DNA of 64,000 bases from Aequorivita vladivostokensis (GCF_000952855.1 NZ_JSVU01000002.1:405670-469669), one strand, 5' to 3'; positions 8,159 through 18,536 are shown, counted from the stretch's first letter. The notes: generated from the sequence alone by a model not told the origin. Numbers and translations: made by a program.

Positions 8159-9127
8159 TTATTTAAAGACCAAAAAGTCTATCTTCTTGGGTTCAAAAAC
8201 CACGTTTTGTATATTCGAAGGCTTTTTTTCCAAAGTGGGCAGCATAAAATTTTCTTCCTTGTTTCTTTTGGAATAATCGCAAATAACCCTAAAATTTTCC
8301 TTTGAAATGTCAGCAAAGTCATTCACGGAAACATCGAAAGAAACAGTAACATTTGGGGAAACAAGCTTAATGTCCATATCCGGCGGAAGGTTGATAACCT
8401 GCACTGGAAGAGTGAACTTGCCTTGGGAAAATTCGGCTACCCGTAAGCTTATTGTCACTTTATCGGGCTTTATTGAAACTATCTCTTCATTATTGCTGGT
8501 TATCTTGATGGTTTTCGAAATGTCCTGGTCAATATTCTCCAAAGAAATCTTCTCGGTTTTAATGCCCGCAATATTTTTCAGGCTTCCCGAAGGACCAGAA
8601 ATTATAACGGAGTCTGGGGCGATCTTTAGACTGTCCACTGGCTTAAACCCATCCTTAAAAGTAAATTTATGTTGCGGGATTACACGCACCTTCTTCAGTA
8701 CAATCGGATCCAGTATTACCTTCAGCTCTTCGACCGAGAGATTTTTTACAGCCAAGTTTCGGTTGAAATTGGAAGATACCATTCGGTTCAGTTCATTTTT
8801 GGAAATCGTAAAGTGATCCTCCCCTTTGTCATAATATTTGCCCACCGGCACATCGATCGTTGGCTTTTTAAATTTATAGAATAAAATCTCAAATCCGTTG
8901 GCTGTCAGATCAAAGGTTATGTCGCGCAGATTGCCTTCAGACAACGCCGCTGTTTCGGGAATATTTTCATAGTGAATTTTTGCAAGCATAGTAGCGGTGA
9001 ACTCCCTACTGAACTTGGTTAAAATCCAGAAAATAGTAGCGACCAATAAAAAGAAAAGAAACCGTTTTACTTTTAAATTCTTGTTTTTCTTTAAAAACCC
9101 TTTTGCCATATTCTTGTTTTTCGCCAT
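8159..9127 (-). CDS. YbbR-like domain protein (CdaR family)
   Basis: 322 residues. A basic N-terminus is followed by one transmembrane helix (about 23-40, FLFFLLVATIFWILTKFS), and the rest is an extracytoplasmic chain of YbbR-like beta modules (for example PVGKYYDKGEDHFTIS, VRVIPQHKF, PDSVIISGPSGSLKNI). In Firmicutes, YbbR/CdaR proteins control the c-di-AMP cyclase CdaA; no cyclase gene is visible here, so that role is not shown. Next to coaE, a frequent arrangement in Flavobacteriia. Confidence 0.82.
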   Translation of the reverse strand: MAKNKNMAKGFLKKNKNLKVKRFLFFLLVATIFWILTKFSREFTATMLAKIHYENIPETAALSEGNLRDITFDLTANGFEILFYKFKKPTIDVPVGKYYDKGEDHFTISKNELNRMVSSNFNRNLAVKNLSVEELKVILDPIVLKKVRVIPQHKFTFKDGFKPVDSLKIAPDSVIISGPSGSLKNIAGIKTEKISLENIDQDISKTIKITSNNEEIVSIKPDKVTISLRVAEFSQGKFTLPVQVINLPPDMDIKLVSPNVTVSFDVSVNDFADISKENFRVICDYSKRNKEENFMLPTLEKKPSNIQNVVFEPKKIDFLVFK

Positions 9128-9135
9128 CTCTAAAT

Positions 9136-10137
9136 TTACTTAAAAAATAAAAAGGGAAATTGTTTCTGGGGATCTTTCTTCAGAAAATTGATGAAAAAAG
9201 TAGCCTTTGCGAATGCCATTCCATATCCAAAAAACTGGATAAATACGGCACCTATGGAAAGAACGCCAATATAGAAACTATTATTTCTTAAGGAAGAATC
9301 TATTAGGAGGACCAGAAGGTAAAAGCCCAGTGGGATTAAAAACAGCGATGAAAACACGATTGAAAACACGAGCGATAGCAATACAAATACTACAAAAAAC
9401 GTAGGAAACCAGAAAGTGATTTTCGAGGCTGAAGGATGCCATCTGTTTAGGATAGGACGCACTAATCCAAACTTTTTAACCTGCAAGTAAAATTTTTCCC
9501 AAGAAATTCGGCGTTTGTGATATACAAATGCGTTGGGAAGAAAGGTAGTTTGGTATCCTGCCTTTAGAATTCGCTGTGAAAGATCGGGGTCCTCCCCTGG
9601 ATGAATTTTGGAATAGCCACCCGTTTTCAAAAAAGCCTCTTTTGATATTCCCATATTAAAGCTTCGGGGCTCAAAGTTAGTTACGCTTTTCTTGCTTCCC
9701 CGGATACCGCCAGTGGTTAAAAAAGACGTCATGGCGTAGTTAATTGCTTTCTGCAAAGGTGTAAAACTTTGATGGGCTGCATCTGCTCCACCAAAGCAGT
9801 GATAAAATTTTCTTTGAAGGAAATCATCTACCGCGTTCAAATAATGTGGAGGCAGCAAACAGTCGGAATCTAGGATTATAAAATAGTTTCCCTTGGCGCG
9901 TTCCATTCCATAATTTCGAGAATTTCCGGGACCTGAGTTTGCTTTAAAATAATATGAAATTTTGAGATTTTTGGAAAATTGGTCCACAATATCGCTTGCA
10001 GGTTCAGTAGATCCATCTTCTACAATTACAATTTCATATTCCTTATCAAAATCCAAGTGCATGAAACTTTCCAGGAGTTCCCTAACCTCCTGGGGTCTGT
10101 TAAATACTGGGATTATAAAGGAATATTTAATCTGCAT
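9136..10137 (-). CDS. Family 2 glycosyltransferase with C-terminal membrane helices
   Basis: 333 residues. The GT-A fold occupies about 1-225 with the nucleotide-sugar motifs VVIVEDGS-like (IVIVEDGSTEP), DSDCL (DxD equivalent) and GEDPDLSQRI; the C-terminus has hydrophobic helices at about 240-270 and 275-310. The substrate cannot be told; similar proteins act in polysaccharide or lipid-linked sugar synthesis at the inner membrane. The stop lies 9 bp before the YbbR gene, suggesting one operon GT2-YbbR-coaE. Confidence 0.85.
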   Translation of the reverse strand: MQIKYSFIIPVFNRPQEVRELLESFMHLDFDKEYEIVIVEDGSTEPASDIVDQFSKNLKISYYFKANSGPGNSRNYGMERAKGNYFIILDSDCLLPPHYLNAVDDFLQRKFYHCFGGADAAHQSFTPLQKAINYAMTSFLTTGGIRGSKKSVTNFEPRSFNMGISKEAFLKTGGYSKIHPGEDPDLSQRILKAGYQTTFLPNAFVYHKRRISWEKFYLQVKKFGLVRPILNRWHPSASKITFWFPTFFVVFVLLSLVFSIVFSSLFLIPLGFYLLVLLIDSSLRNNSFYIGVLSIGAVFIQFFGYGMAFAKATFFINFLKKDPQKQFPFLFFK

Positions 10138-10159
10138 CGGGCAAAGTTAATCAAATAAA

Positions 10160-10192
10160 AAAAGCCACCCACTTTCGTGGATGGCTTTTAAA
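10160..10192 (-). terminator. Intrinsic terminator of the first T9SS cargo gene
   Basis: An imperfect stem (AAGCCACCCAC against GTGGATGGCTT, 4-nt loop) is followed on the minus strand by a long T-run. It lies just past the stop of the gene ending at 10215. Confidence 0.8.
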
Positions 10193-10214
10193 ATGACTTA
10201 ACAATTTTAAAATA

Positions 10215-13200
10215 TTAATTCTTTAAAATCTTGTAAGTTCCCGTTTGGCCTTCCACGGTTACCTTCATAAGATAGGTTCCGCTGCTAAGACCAGAGATAT
10301 CAAGTTGCGACGTGGTTGCCTCCAGGCTTCTATCCACTACTCGCTGACCTAAAAGATTATAAAGTGAAACTCGCTCAATATTCTTTACGCTTTTTAGGTT
10401 CAATATCCCGGTAGTCGGGTTCGGGTAATAATTAAAACCTGCGATTGAATTTTCAGATACACCTAAATTGGTTCCGTCTATTACAATATCAGTAACTGCT
10501 CCAGAGTTCAGAACAAAAACATAGTATGCCTGTCCTGCAACAGTTGTGATAGAGGCAGAGGTACCTGGAACACACTGGTTGCTATTCTGTGGTACTAGAA
10601 CAAGATCAGTCTCTACAGCGTTCTCATCAGGAGCGGTATAGAAAGTTACGGCACTAGCACCTCCTGGAGTGGTAATGCTTGCCACAGCAGTACCATCGCC
10701 AGCAGAAACAAAGTTATACCAAACGCCGTTGGCACCGGTTAAGTCACAGTTTTGTGGGTTACCATTCTCAGTTGTAGCGGCTGGCATTGCAACAGCAGGA
10801 TCTGTGTAAGGTAATCCGATTTCATCTACATCAATAGAGTTTACAATCATGTCGTTCGGCGGAGGAGTTGGCATACAGCTAACATCTAAAGTGAAATTAC
10901 CGGTTGCACCCCCAAAGCTGTGGATTAAGATATAATACTGCGTATTTCCATCACTTGCGAAAGTAACTTCCGATTGAAGACCGCAGGAATCATCATTTCC
11001 GTCAACGCAAACTAATGCGCCACAAGTTCCACTGTAAATGGAAATCTTTGAGTCGAAGTCTGTACCATTACACAAGGATACAGTAATATCACCTGGAAGG
11101 CCACTATCGTCGTTTAGAGAGTACCAAACACCTGGAGATGTGATAGCAGGACCACAAACAGGCGCTGTGGAATCCACAGTCGCTCCTACCGTAGTGCCCG
11201 TAACCGAATCCCCACAGCTAACAGCTATAGCTCCGCTACAATCGTCATTAGGTAAAGGCTGTGTACAACTAACATCAAGCGTAAAGTTACCCGCATTACT
11301 GCCAAACCCTTCTACCATAATATAATAAGTAGAGGTGCCATCAGAAACGAAGGTTACCTCGCTTTGAAGTCCACAGGCATCATCATTGAAAGCCAACTCA
11401 TTTGCAAGATCGCAATCGTCAAAAACACGCAGTGCGGAGTCATAATCGGTACCGCCACCACAAAGGGAGATAGTAACCAATTGTGTTGAACCATTGCCGG
11501 TGAATTTATAAAAAACATCTGGAGCAGCATTACCACCAGAATCTGTGGCCGTCAAAGTTTCTCCCACAACGCTATCGCCGCATGCCAAAGCAAATGCGTT
11601 TGCACAATCGTCGTTTGTAAAGACCGGTGGTACACAAATAGACATTGAAAACTGAAGTACTTGCCCAGAATCTCCACCTGCATCATCACACACTTTTAAG
11701 TTCCAATAACCGTTAATATCCTCACCTGCAAATGCCGTAGCAAAAGCGCCGCCCATTGGCTCATAGGGTCCTACTCCGAAGGGAGCCGTAGCTAGCGTAA
11801 TGTCAGCCCCTCCATCTTCAAACATAGTTCCATTATATCCATTATCAGTACCACCGCCAAGGTCATTGGCAAGTAATAATTCTGTTCCGCTTGGAGAAAT
11901 TAAGTAAAGATCCAAATCTGCCGAAAAGGTATGTGCAATATCTATAGTTATATTTTCCAAAATAGCACCAGAACCGATAGTTCCCATTTCTGAAACAGTT
12001 ATTGGGATAAGGTTTGGAGCATTTGCACAATCTACGGTTGTTGTTCCAGCACCATCTATATCAAAAGGAACCGCAGTGCTGTTATAAGCTGTGCTTGTGC
12101 AACTACCGCCACCAGCTGTGGTTACATTTACAGTATAATCTTCGGCCTGTCCAAAACCTGAACCAGGCGTACAGGAGTCTGTAGCATAACTGGCCTGGAA
12201 TCTTTTAATAACTCTTAGTCTGGTTGGACCATCTGCAACTCCAGCCGGCACCAGAATGTTTCCAGTAGCTTGCTGGCCATCTGTACCTGTAGATCCAAAT
12301 ATGGTTCCAATTTCATAACGCTCACTTGCATTATCTAAAATACCATCTTGGTTCCAATCTATAAAAACGGTAAAGCTATTGGTAAAACCGCCTCCCGTAT
12401 TTCCTTCAAGTGCTATGGGGTACGACATACCTTCTTCCATATCGCCCTCGATAGCGGTAAAATCCTCGTGAGCTGGCGACCCATCCAAAACCGGATCACT
12501 AACATTGCTAATGCCCGCAACCTCAACTAGCGTGATTGGCTCTACACCTGAGTTGAATTCCAACGGTCCACAGTAAGGATCTGGGAAGGGGCCTCCGCCG
12601 CCTACTTCTTCTCCTACTACATTAAATACTAGGTGCATATCTGGAAAACCTATGGTTGTTACATCAGTTGGAGTAGCTGCGCCACAGAATGCTGACTGAA
12701 TATAAGTCGGAGAATTTTGTCCGGCGGCATTGGAACCGGGATAAAAATCTGCCGTATTCGTAAAGTCAGGCGAAAAAAGTTCCATTACCATTACCTCACC
12801 GGCAGGAATGGTAGCGCTTAAAGGAACTGAAACAACCGTCCCGTTATCTGCCGCCGAAGAAGCATAGTCAGCCGTTCCTTGCAGCGTAAGTGTTCCCCCT
12901 GGTAAACCAGTTGGGGATGAATAAATGTTTATAGTAACAGTAAGTCCTGTAGATTCCTCAACACCGAATTCAGCGGAAGTAACCTCGAAATCTCCAGCAA
13001 TTCCAAAATCATTGGCTAAGTCAAAATCGCGAAAAAAACTGTCGTCACCACCAGGACAAGCCACAGAATTATTCGGAACTATGTTTTGGGAAACACTTTG
13101 TGTGATAACAACCGGAGCCATATTATTGAACAAAACGTTATCGACATTTGGAACATTTCTATTTAATGGTCCTTGTTCCGCACCCGCAGAAACCTTTTTG

Positions 13201-13310
13201 CCTGTCACATTGTTCCTACTATAAGAAAATGTGTCAGATTGAATAAACTGCGCTTCCATGGTGGTAAGAAAGCCACAAAGCATAAAAATAAGTAGTGTAA
13301 ATTTTTTCAT
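10215..13310 (-). CDS. Large secreted protein with GEVED, P-domain-like and T9SS sorting tail
   Basis: 1031 residues, predicted to be exported by Sec and then by the type IX system. In order: signal peptide ending about residue 20 (TMEAQ); a beta-sandwich region to about 235; a GEVED-type domain (FIDWNQDGILDN, GQAEDYTVNV; about 245-400); a proprotein-convertase P-like domain (YNGTMFEDGG, GYWNLKVCDDAGGDSGQ; about 405-560); three bacterial pre-peptidase-like repeats (LDVSC endings); and the sorting domain (YYPNPTTG ... SGTYLMKVTVEG). No catalytic motif is evident, so it may be an adhesin or structural surface protein. Its last 215 residues almost match those of the next gene. Confidence 0.82.
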   Translation of the reverse strand: MKKFTLLIFMLCGFLTTMEAQFIQSDTFSYSRNNVTGKKVSAGAEQGPLNRNVPNVDNVLFNNMAPVVITQSVSQNIVPNNSVACPGGDDSFFRDFDLANDFGIAGDFEVTSAEFGVEESTGLTVTINIYSSPTGLPGGTLTLQGTADYASSAADNGTVVSVPLSATIPAGEVMVMELFSPDFTNTADFYPGSNAAGQNSPTYIQSAFCGAATPTDVTTIGFPDMHLVFNVVGEEVGGGGPFPDPYCGPLEFNSGVEPITLVEVAGISNVSDPVLDGSPAHEDFTAIEGDMEEGMSYPIALEGNTGGGFTNSFTVFIDWNQDGILDNASERYEIGTIFGSTGTDGQQATGNILVPAGVADGPTRLRVIKRFQASYATDSCTPGSGFGQAEDYTVNVTTAGGGSCTSTAYNSTAVPFDIDGAGTTTVDCANAPNLIPITVSEMGTIGSGAILENITIDIAHTFSADLDLYLISPSGTELLLANDLGGGTDNGYNGTMFEDGGADITLATAPFGVGPYEPMGGAFATAFAGEDINGYWNLKVCDDAGGDSGQVLQFSMSICVPPVFTNDDCANAFALACGDSVVGETLTATDSGGNAAPDVFYKFTGNGSTQLVTISLCGGGTDYDSALRVFDDCDLANELAFNDDACGLQSEVTFVSDGTSTYYIMVEGFGSNAGNFTLDVSCTQPLPNDDCSGAIAVSCGDSVTGTTVGATVDSTAPVCGPAITSPGVWYSLNDDSGLPGDITVSLCNGTDFDSKISIYSGTCGALVCVDGNDDSCGLQSEVTFASDGNTQYYILIHSFGGATGNFTLDVSCMPTPPPNDMIVNSIDVDEIGLPYTDPAVAMPAATTENGNPQNCDLTGANGVWYNFVSAGDGTAVASITTPGGASAVTFYTAPDENAVETDLVLVPQNSNQCVPGTSASITTVAGQAYYVFVLNSGAVTDIVIDGTNLGVSENSIAGFNYYPNPTTGILNLKSVKNIERVSLYNLLGQRVVDRSLEATTSQLDISGLSSGTYLMKVTVEGQTGTYKILKN

Positions 13311-13509
13311 TAAAAATATAATTTAAGTTAGTAATTGATTTATGGATTAAAACTATTCTAAAAAAAGAACTTTACAAAACATTAGGCAATAAGAATTGAC
13401 ATCTCAGAAATTACCTTGAAAACCGATCCATTGAACTTTTGGGAGAAAACATTTAATACTCCTTCTTGCGAACCGGATGGTTCCCAAACACTTCAAAATA
13501 ATTTAAAAA

Positions 13510-13545
13510 AAAACCACCCGTAAATCACGGGTGGTTCTTTATTAA
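13510..13545 (-). terminator. Intrinsic terminator of the second T9SS cargo gene
   Basis: Perfect 10-bp stem AACCACCCGT (13512-13521) / ACGGGTGGTT (13527-13536) with a 5-nt loop; the minus strand continues into a T-run. It separates this gene from the paralogous gene downstream, so the two are independent transcripts. Confidence 0.85.
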
Positions 13546-13560
13546 ATAATTAAAATAAAC

Positions 13561-16500
13561 CTAGTCTTTAAGTACTTTATAAGTACCTATCTGTCCATTA
13601 ACGGTAACTTTCATTATATAAGTTCCGCTACTTAGTCCAGAAATATCAACCTGTGCAGCTGTAGAATCAAGAGTATTGTCCTTCACTCGTTGGCCCAGTA
13701 GGTTATAAAGTGAAACTTGTTCTATATTATCCACACTACGTAGGTTAAGTACTCCCGTAGTTGGGTTAGGATAATAGCTGAAACCTGCTATTGAATTTTC
13801 AGAAACACCCAGGTTGGTACCGTCTATAACGATATCTGTAATAGCCCCAGTGTTTAATACGAAAACATAATACGCCTGACCAGCAACAGTTGAAATAGAT
13901 GCTGAGGTACCAGGCACACACTGGTTGCTGTTCTGAGGAACCAGAACAAGGTCGGTTTCAGTGGCATTTTCATCTGGTGCGGTATAGAAAGTTACAGAAC
14001 TAGCTCCGCCTGGAGTAGTAATGGAAGCAGTTGCTGTACCATCACCTTCTGGAACAAAATTATACCAAACACCATTTGCTCCCGTTAGGTCACAACCCGA
14101 AGGATTTCCGTCTTCAACGGTAGCCGCAGGCATGTGAACTCCTGGATCGGTGTAAGGGAAACCTATTTCATCAACATCAATAGAATTTACTATCATATCG
14201 TTTGGCGGAGGCGATAAAGCACAAGTTACGTCAGCTTCCCATCCGGCTCTTGGTACAGAACTGTCGCTCATAAATACAAAGGTCAATGCACCACTTGGAT
14301 GGCTAGATGTAAATGGACCAGGAATAGAAGTTCCGTAAAAACCACCTGCAGGGAATCCACTATTTGTCGGTGGATTTCCGCTGGAAATTAATGGAGACGA
14401 TGCGTCTGGACCGTCGTACACATATAATGCATCCCAGTTTGCCTCCACATCAAAAGCCGTAAAAGTAACCGTTACTTGCTCACCTGGATTCACAGGAGTT
14501 ATTGTAGTGGTAACATTTTCACTATTCTGATAGTCGCCAGTTGGGCCTCCAGTATCATAGAACTTACCGCCGCAAGCAGGTGGGGTAGCAAAGCTGACCG
14601 GTCCTGCTAACTGGCTCAATCCATCTGAATCGCAATCTGCAACCACGTAAAAATCATAACTAAGACCTCCATCTAAGCCGGTAGCTGTAGCAGTGGTTGT
14701 ACCTGCAGGCACAGTTCCGGTAGCAACTGGTGGATCGGTCATAGGGTTATCGCCTTGAAGGAATACATACCAGATATAGCCGTTGCTCGCGTTAGGCTCT
14801 GCATCCCAAGATAGATCAGCTGAATCTGCAGCTATATTGGTAACAGCAAGGTTTGTTGGTTCAGGACACGCTGGAGGAGGAAGAGTTTCCCCTATGGATG
14901 CCCAAGCTACCTGTGTAGTAGCCTCAGGCGTCACTATTGGTCCGATTAAGGTCGTGTTTCCTGTGGCCAAATCAACCGAACGCCATTCTGCAGCGAATGT
15001 TGTTCCATTAAATGCAGCCATATAAACCATGTCGGTTGTGGGATCATAACACATACCTTGACCAAAATTGGCATCAAAACCTATATTTCCTATAGCAGTA
15101 GCTGTAGCTGTAGCAAGGTCTATCGAGTAGAAGGTTTGGTTTACAAGCTCATAGGTATAACCAACGCCAGCTCCATCAATCGCAAGCGCGATAGGAAGAT
15201 CCGAAGGATTAATTCCTGTAGCACCCACTAGTGTAGAAGAGATTGCAACCGGATCAATGGTGTAAAGATCAGCGCCTTGTATGGCATAGAGCGTACCAGT
15301 GGTACGATCAAATTCCATACCTACCCAATCTCCTGGTATATTGCCTAATAAAGTATAGAAACCAGAAACCACATCAAAAGAATAGAATTGACCTCCGTTA
15401 TCAAGTACGTAACCGGTTGTTGGATTGGCTGGATCAATTGCACCAGCATTTTCAAAATTCACTGTTATTGGTGACGTTCCAAAAACCTCTGTAGTTCCAG
15501 GTGATGCCACTCCAAAACCAATAAGGTCTTGGTTGGAATTGTTGATACCGTAAACGGTTGTGAGCGGTCCGGGACCACCCCCACCAATAGGCTCGCACTG
15601 ACCGCTAAAGGTATAAACTACCTCTTGAGCTGGATCGTCAATTGCCCAGGTACCTACTGTAGAATCAAATTTTGCATATGGTTCGCCCTCCACTGGGATA
15701 TCATCTGTATATTCCCAGAAAACAGTACCCTGATTTGTTGCGGTGCCCATGCTAACTTCTATCCAATAGGTAGTATCAGATCCTGCATCTCCATCAAAAG
15801 TAAATGGCGTCACTGCCAAACTGGTCATGAATTGAAATGCAATCGGATTCGCCCAAGGCCCAGAACTCAAAATAGTGGGAACCACAGTTTCACTGCCTAT
15901 CACAGCACCAGGCAAACCACCAGCATCGTCATAATAAACTATATTTGCTGTAATTGGTGGATCTTCCGGAGCGAAGGTAAGGAATGGGACCTCTATAGTA
16001 TCTAAAACGAAGTCTTCTCCTGCAGCCACGACGATATCGGCAGCTGTTTTAAAGGTGGAATCTACGGAAGAACCAGAACCTCCACCGGCAACTGATCCAA
16101 AAGGATGATCTTGGGCACAGGCAGCACCACCACCTCCACCACCTCCGGCAGAAAGTACTTCAACTTCCCATCCACAAGTGTTTACGACAGCTGTGGCGTT
16201 AAATTCAAAGGTTAATGCTCCTGATGTAGAAGTAAAAATCGCAGAGCCGTTTGCAGCAATCATTCCTGCCAGTTCATCTGTAGTAGCATTTAAATTGCTA
16301 TCATATAATTGAGGAGAACTGGTGTCTGGCCCATCATATATGTTTAAGAAGTCGAAATTTCCAAAAACTCTAAATGATAAAAACTCTACTGATAAATCGG
16401 TTCCTGTTAATGTAGTGGTAGTAACACAGCCACAATTAGGATAATCACCAGGATCCCCAGAAGAAGTTACAGAACAGTCGCCCCCTGGCCCTCCATTGGT

Positions 16501-17121
16501 ACCATCAGATGGATCATAAAAGAAATCTCCCGTGGATACTGCAAAAGTTTCTGTTGCACCAGCTGTTGGAATTATCGCGGCAAGAGGATTTCTATTGTAA
16601 ACCGTTGATGTATTTTCTACACTTACATTTTGGCCTTGTTGAGAAGCGGCAAAAACCTCTTGTTGCTCTAAAGAAGTAAGCGCCTCGGGGGCCAGAAATA
16701 ATGGTTGTCTCTGCGCACTTTGAGCAGCCCTTTGCTGTGTAGAAGCTACTAATTTTCGTGCCTGTTCAGAATTATCTTTAACTGCCGAGGGTACAAATAA
16801 TGGCACAAATTGATCTCTAGAAGCATTGATTCCAGTATTATTGCTAACCCCATTTCGAGAGTTGGCTGGAGCCTGGCTACTAAAATAGGAACGTAAAATT
16901 CGCTGTTCCTCCTGCGAAAAATATTCAGAAACAGCGCCATGGCGTTTTCCTAAATTTTGATACCTAGCCAAGAGCTCCTGCAAGGAGGCCACGGGCTTTT
17001 TTTGCATCTCTACATTCGTAGTGCCAGAAATGGACTTTGAGTTAGAGGGTTGAGTAACTTGGGCATTCATCGTTAGCGCGAGCATACCGACAAAAAGCCC
17101 AACAATAGTACTTTTTCTCAT
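13561..17121 (-). CDS. Large secreted protein with CUB and fibronectin-III domains and T9SS tail
   Basis: 1186 residues. Signal peptide (MRKSTIVGLFVGMLALTMNA), a low-complexity Q/A/S-rich N-terminal stretch to about 180, a CUB domain (FDFLNIYDGPDTSSPQ), a poly-Gly linker, a beta-sandwich, a region resembling a repeat propeller (YGINNSNQDLIGFG; TLYAIQGADLYTID), an FnIII domain (PTNLAVTNIAADSADLSW), a second CUB (WDALYVYDGPDASSP), then the same module and T9SS tail as the previous gene. It is probably cell-surface attached or secreted. No protease active site was found. The gene has its own terminator and about 590 bp of non-coding sequence upstream. Confidence 0.82.
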   Translation of the reverse strand: MRKSTIVGLFVGMLALTMNAQVTQPSNSKSISGTTNVEMQKKPVASLQELLARYQNLGKRHGAVSEYFSQEEQRILRSYFSSQAPANSRNGVSNNTGINASRDQFVPLFVPSAVKDNSEQARKLVASTQQRAAQSAQRQPLFLAPEALTSLEQQEVFAASQQGQNVSVENTSTVYNRNPLAAIIPTAGATETFAVSTGDFFYDPSDGTNGGPGGDCSVTSSGDPGDYPNCGCVTTTTLTGTDLSVEFLSFRVFGNFDFLNIYDGPDTSSPQLYDSNLNATTDELAGMIAANGSAIFTSTSGALTFEFNATAVVNTCGWEVEVLSAGGGGGGGAACAQDHPFGSVAGGGSGSSVDSTFKTAADIVVAAGEDFVLDTIEVPFLTFAPEDPPITANIVYYDDAGGLPGAVIGSETVVPTILSSGPWANPIAFQFMTSLAVTPFTFDGDAGSDTTYWIEVSMGTATNQGTVFWEYTDDIPVEGEPYAKFDSTVGTWAIDDPAQEVVYTFSGQCEPIGGGGPGPLTTVYGINNSNQDLIGFGVASPGTTEVFGTSPITVNFENAGAIDPANPTTGYVLDNGGQFYSFDVVSGFYTLLGNIPGDWVGMEFDRTTGTLYAIQGADLYTIDPVAISSTLVGATGINPSDLPIALAIDGAGVGYTYELVNQTFYSIDLATATATAIGNIGFDANFGQGMCYDPTTDMVYMAAFNGTTFAAEWRSVDLATGNTTLIGPIVTPEATTQVAWASIGETLPPPACPEPTNLAVTNIAADSADLSWDAEPNASNGYIWYVFLQGDNPMTDPPVATGTVPAGTTTATATGLDGGLSYDFYVVADCDSDGLSQLAGPVSFATPPACGGKFYDTGGPTGDYQNSENVTTTITPVNPGEQVTVTFTAFDVEANWDALYVYDGPDASSPLISSGNPPTNSGFPAGGFYGTSIPGPFTSSHPSGALTFVFMSDSSVPRAGWEADVTCALSPPPNDMIVNSIDVDEIGFPYTDPGVHMPAATVEDGNPSGCDLTGANGVWYNFVPEGDGTATASITTPGGASSVTFYTAPDENATETDLVLVPQNSNQCVPGTSASISTVAGQAYYVFVLNTGAITDIVIDGTNLGVSENSIAGFSYYPNPTTGVLNLRSVDNIEQVSLYNLLGQRVKDNTLDSTAAQVDISGLSSGTYIMKVTVNGQIGTYKVLKD

Positions 17122-17656
17122 AATTTGATAATTTTAGTTAATAATTGACTAAAAGTATCTAAAATAATGTTAATATCAAATATTTTTAGCAACTACTTTC
17201 GGACTGTCGATAAAAAATATTCTCTATTCAGAAGCCTATGAATAAAATAAATGTGTTTAGAAATAATGACGAAGATTTTATTTTAAACAGAAATTCTATT
17301 TCTGATTATTTCCGTAGTTTTTATCAATTAACTGTAAATCAAAATGTTCCACCGGGATAGATTTACCGGAAGAGAATTTCTTGTCAACCAAAAATATTAT
17401 TCGTGACTTCCCTATAAATATTACCTATTTATGGCTCTATTTTGGTGAGCCATACATCTCATTCTTTAGTGTTAGGAGCAAGTGAGAGCTCAAATAGAAC
17501 TAAAAAACTCCGAGAATTCAGAATCTTAAAGCCTTTTGAATAAGCTTCCGCTTAATAGGGAAACAGGCTGCAATAATCTATTATTTCTTTTTGATGATCT
17601 GAAATTTACAGTGTTTTTAATAAATATTTTATGCCGCAAACCTTGAAATGAATCCA
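17122..17656. other. Gene-poor AT-rich intergenic region
   Basis: 535 bp upstream of the T9SS gene and downstream of fabI. No gene is supported. A 40-codon frame (17238-17360, +) exists but has no recognisable family, promoter or ribosome site. A small hairpin ATGGCT/AGCCAT lies near 17430-17452. The T9SS gene promoter must lie at the left end; I could not pick out a convincing TAnnTTTG box on the minus strand. Confidence 0.5.
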
Positions 17657-17695
17657 AAAAAAAACTCTTGCTGTTTCCAACAAGAGTTTTTCAAT
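17657..17695 (-). terminator. Intrinsic terminator of fabI
   Basis: Perfect 10-bp stem AAAACTCTTG (17661-17670) / CAAGAGTTTT (17681-17690) with a 10-nt loop; a T-run follows on the minus strand. It lies 15-20 bp past the fabI stop. Confidence 0.82.
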
Positions 17696-17709
17696 TTATA
17701 AATCATCTT

Positions 17710-18528
17710 TTATTCGCCGTCCACAAAGGCCTGCATCACGGCATCACTAACGCCCATATTGGAGAAGCCGCCGTCGTTGTATAAATTTTGAAGCGTTACC
17801 CGTTTGGTCAAATCGCTGAACATGGCAACCGTGTAGTTGGCACAATCCAGTGCGGTTGCATTGCCCAAGGGAGACATTTTATCTGCATAGCTTATAAAGC
17901 CGTCAAAGCCTTTTACGCCTTGGCCCGCCGTAGTTGGGGTGGGCGATTGCGAAATGGTATTTACACGCACCTTTTTATCCCTTCCGAAGAAATATCCAAA
18001 GCTGCGCGCAATGCTTTCCAGATAGGCTTTGTTGTCTGCCATATCGTTATAATCTGGGAATACGCGCTGCGAAGCCATATAGGTGAGCGCGACGATGCTC
18101 CCCCACTCGTTCATTGCGTCTTTTTGATAGAGCACCTGCATGGTTTTGTGAAAAGACACCGCGGAAATATCCCAACCTTTATGGGTAAAGTCATAATTTT
18201 GATTGGTATAATGATTGCCTTTGCGAACATTTACCGACATCCCAATGGAATGCAAAACGAAGTCCAGTTTGCCGCCCAAAATCTCGGTTGCCTTGGCCAC
18301 CAAGTTTTCAAGATCTTCTATACTCGTAGCATCGGCAGGAATAACTTCTGAATTGGTTTTTTCGGCAAGTTCATTTATAGTTCCCATGCGCAACGCAATT
18401 GGCGCGTTGGTGAGTACAAACTTCCCTCCTTCTTCGTGAACGCGCTCTGCCGTTTTCCAAGCAATTGAATTTTCGTCCAAGGCTCCAAAGATGATTCCCC
18501 GTTTTCCTTTTAGTAAATTATAAGACAT
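17710..18528 (-). CDS. fabI: Enoyl-ACP reductase (NADH), FabI
   Basis: Last reductive step of each fatty-acid elongation cycle. The 272-residue SDR-like protein has the FabI-type cofactor loop (IIFGALDENSIAW) and catalytic residues Y150 and Y160-(x6)-K167 with M163 (YNDMADNKAY), as in other FabI enzymes. The SPTPTTAGQG segment is the usual flexible substrate loop region. The ATG at 18528 is preceded (on the minus strand) by two heptamer repeat arrays totalling about 170 bp, which must lie in its promoter or leader. Confidence 0.95.
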   Translation of the reverse strand: MSYNLLKGKRGIIFGALDENSIAWKTAERVHEEGGKFVLTNAPIALRMGTINELAEKTNSEVIPADATSIEDLENLVAKATEILGGKLDFVLHSIGMSVNVRKGNHYTNQNYDFTHKGWDISAVSFHKTMQVLYQKDAMNEWGSIVALTYMASQRVFPDYNDMADNKAYLESIARSFGYFFGRDKKVRVNTISQSPTPTTAGQGVKGFDGFISYADKMSPLGNATALDCANYTVAMFSDLTKRVTLQNLYNDGGFSNMGVSDAVMQAFVDGE

Positions 18529-18536
18529 GTTTTAAA

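Noticed and set aside
17238..17360. Small 40-codon gene on the plus strand
   Set aside because: No family match that I know, no promoter or ribosome site, AT-rich region where such frames arise by chance.
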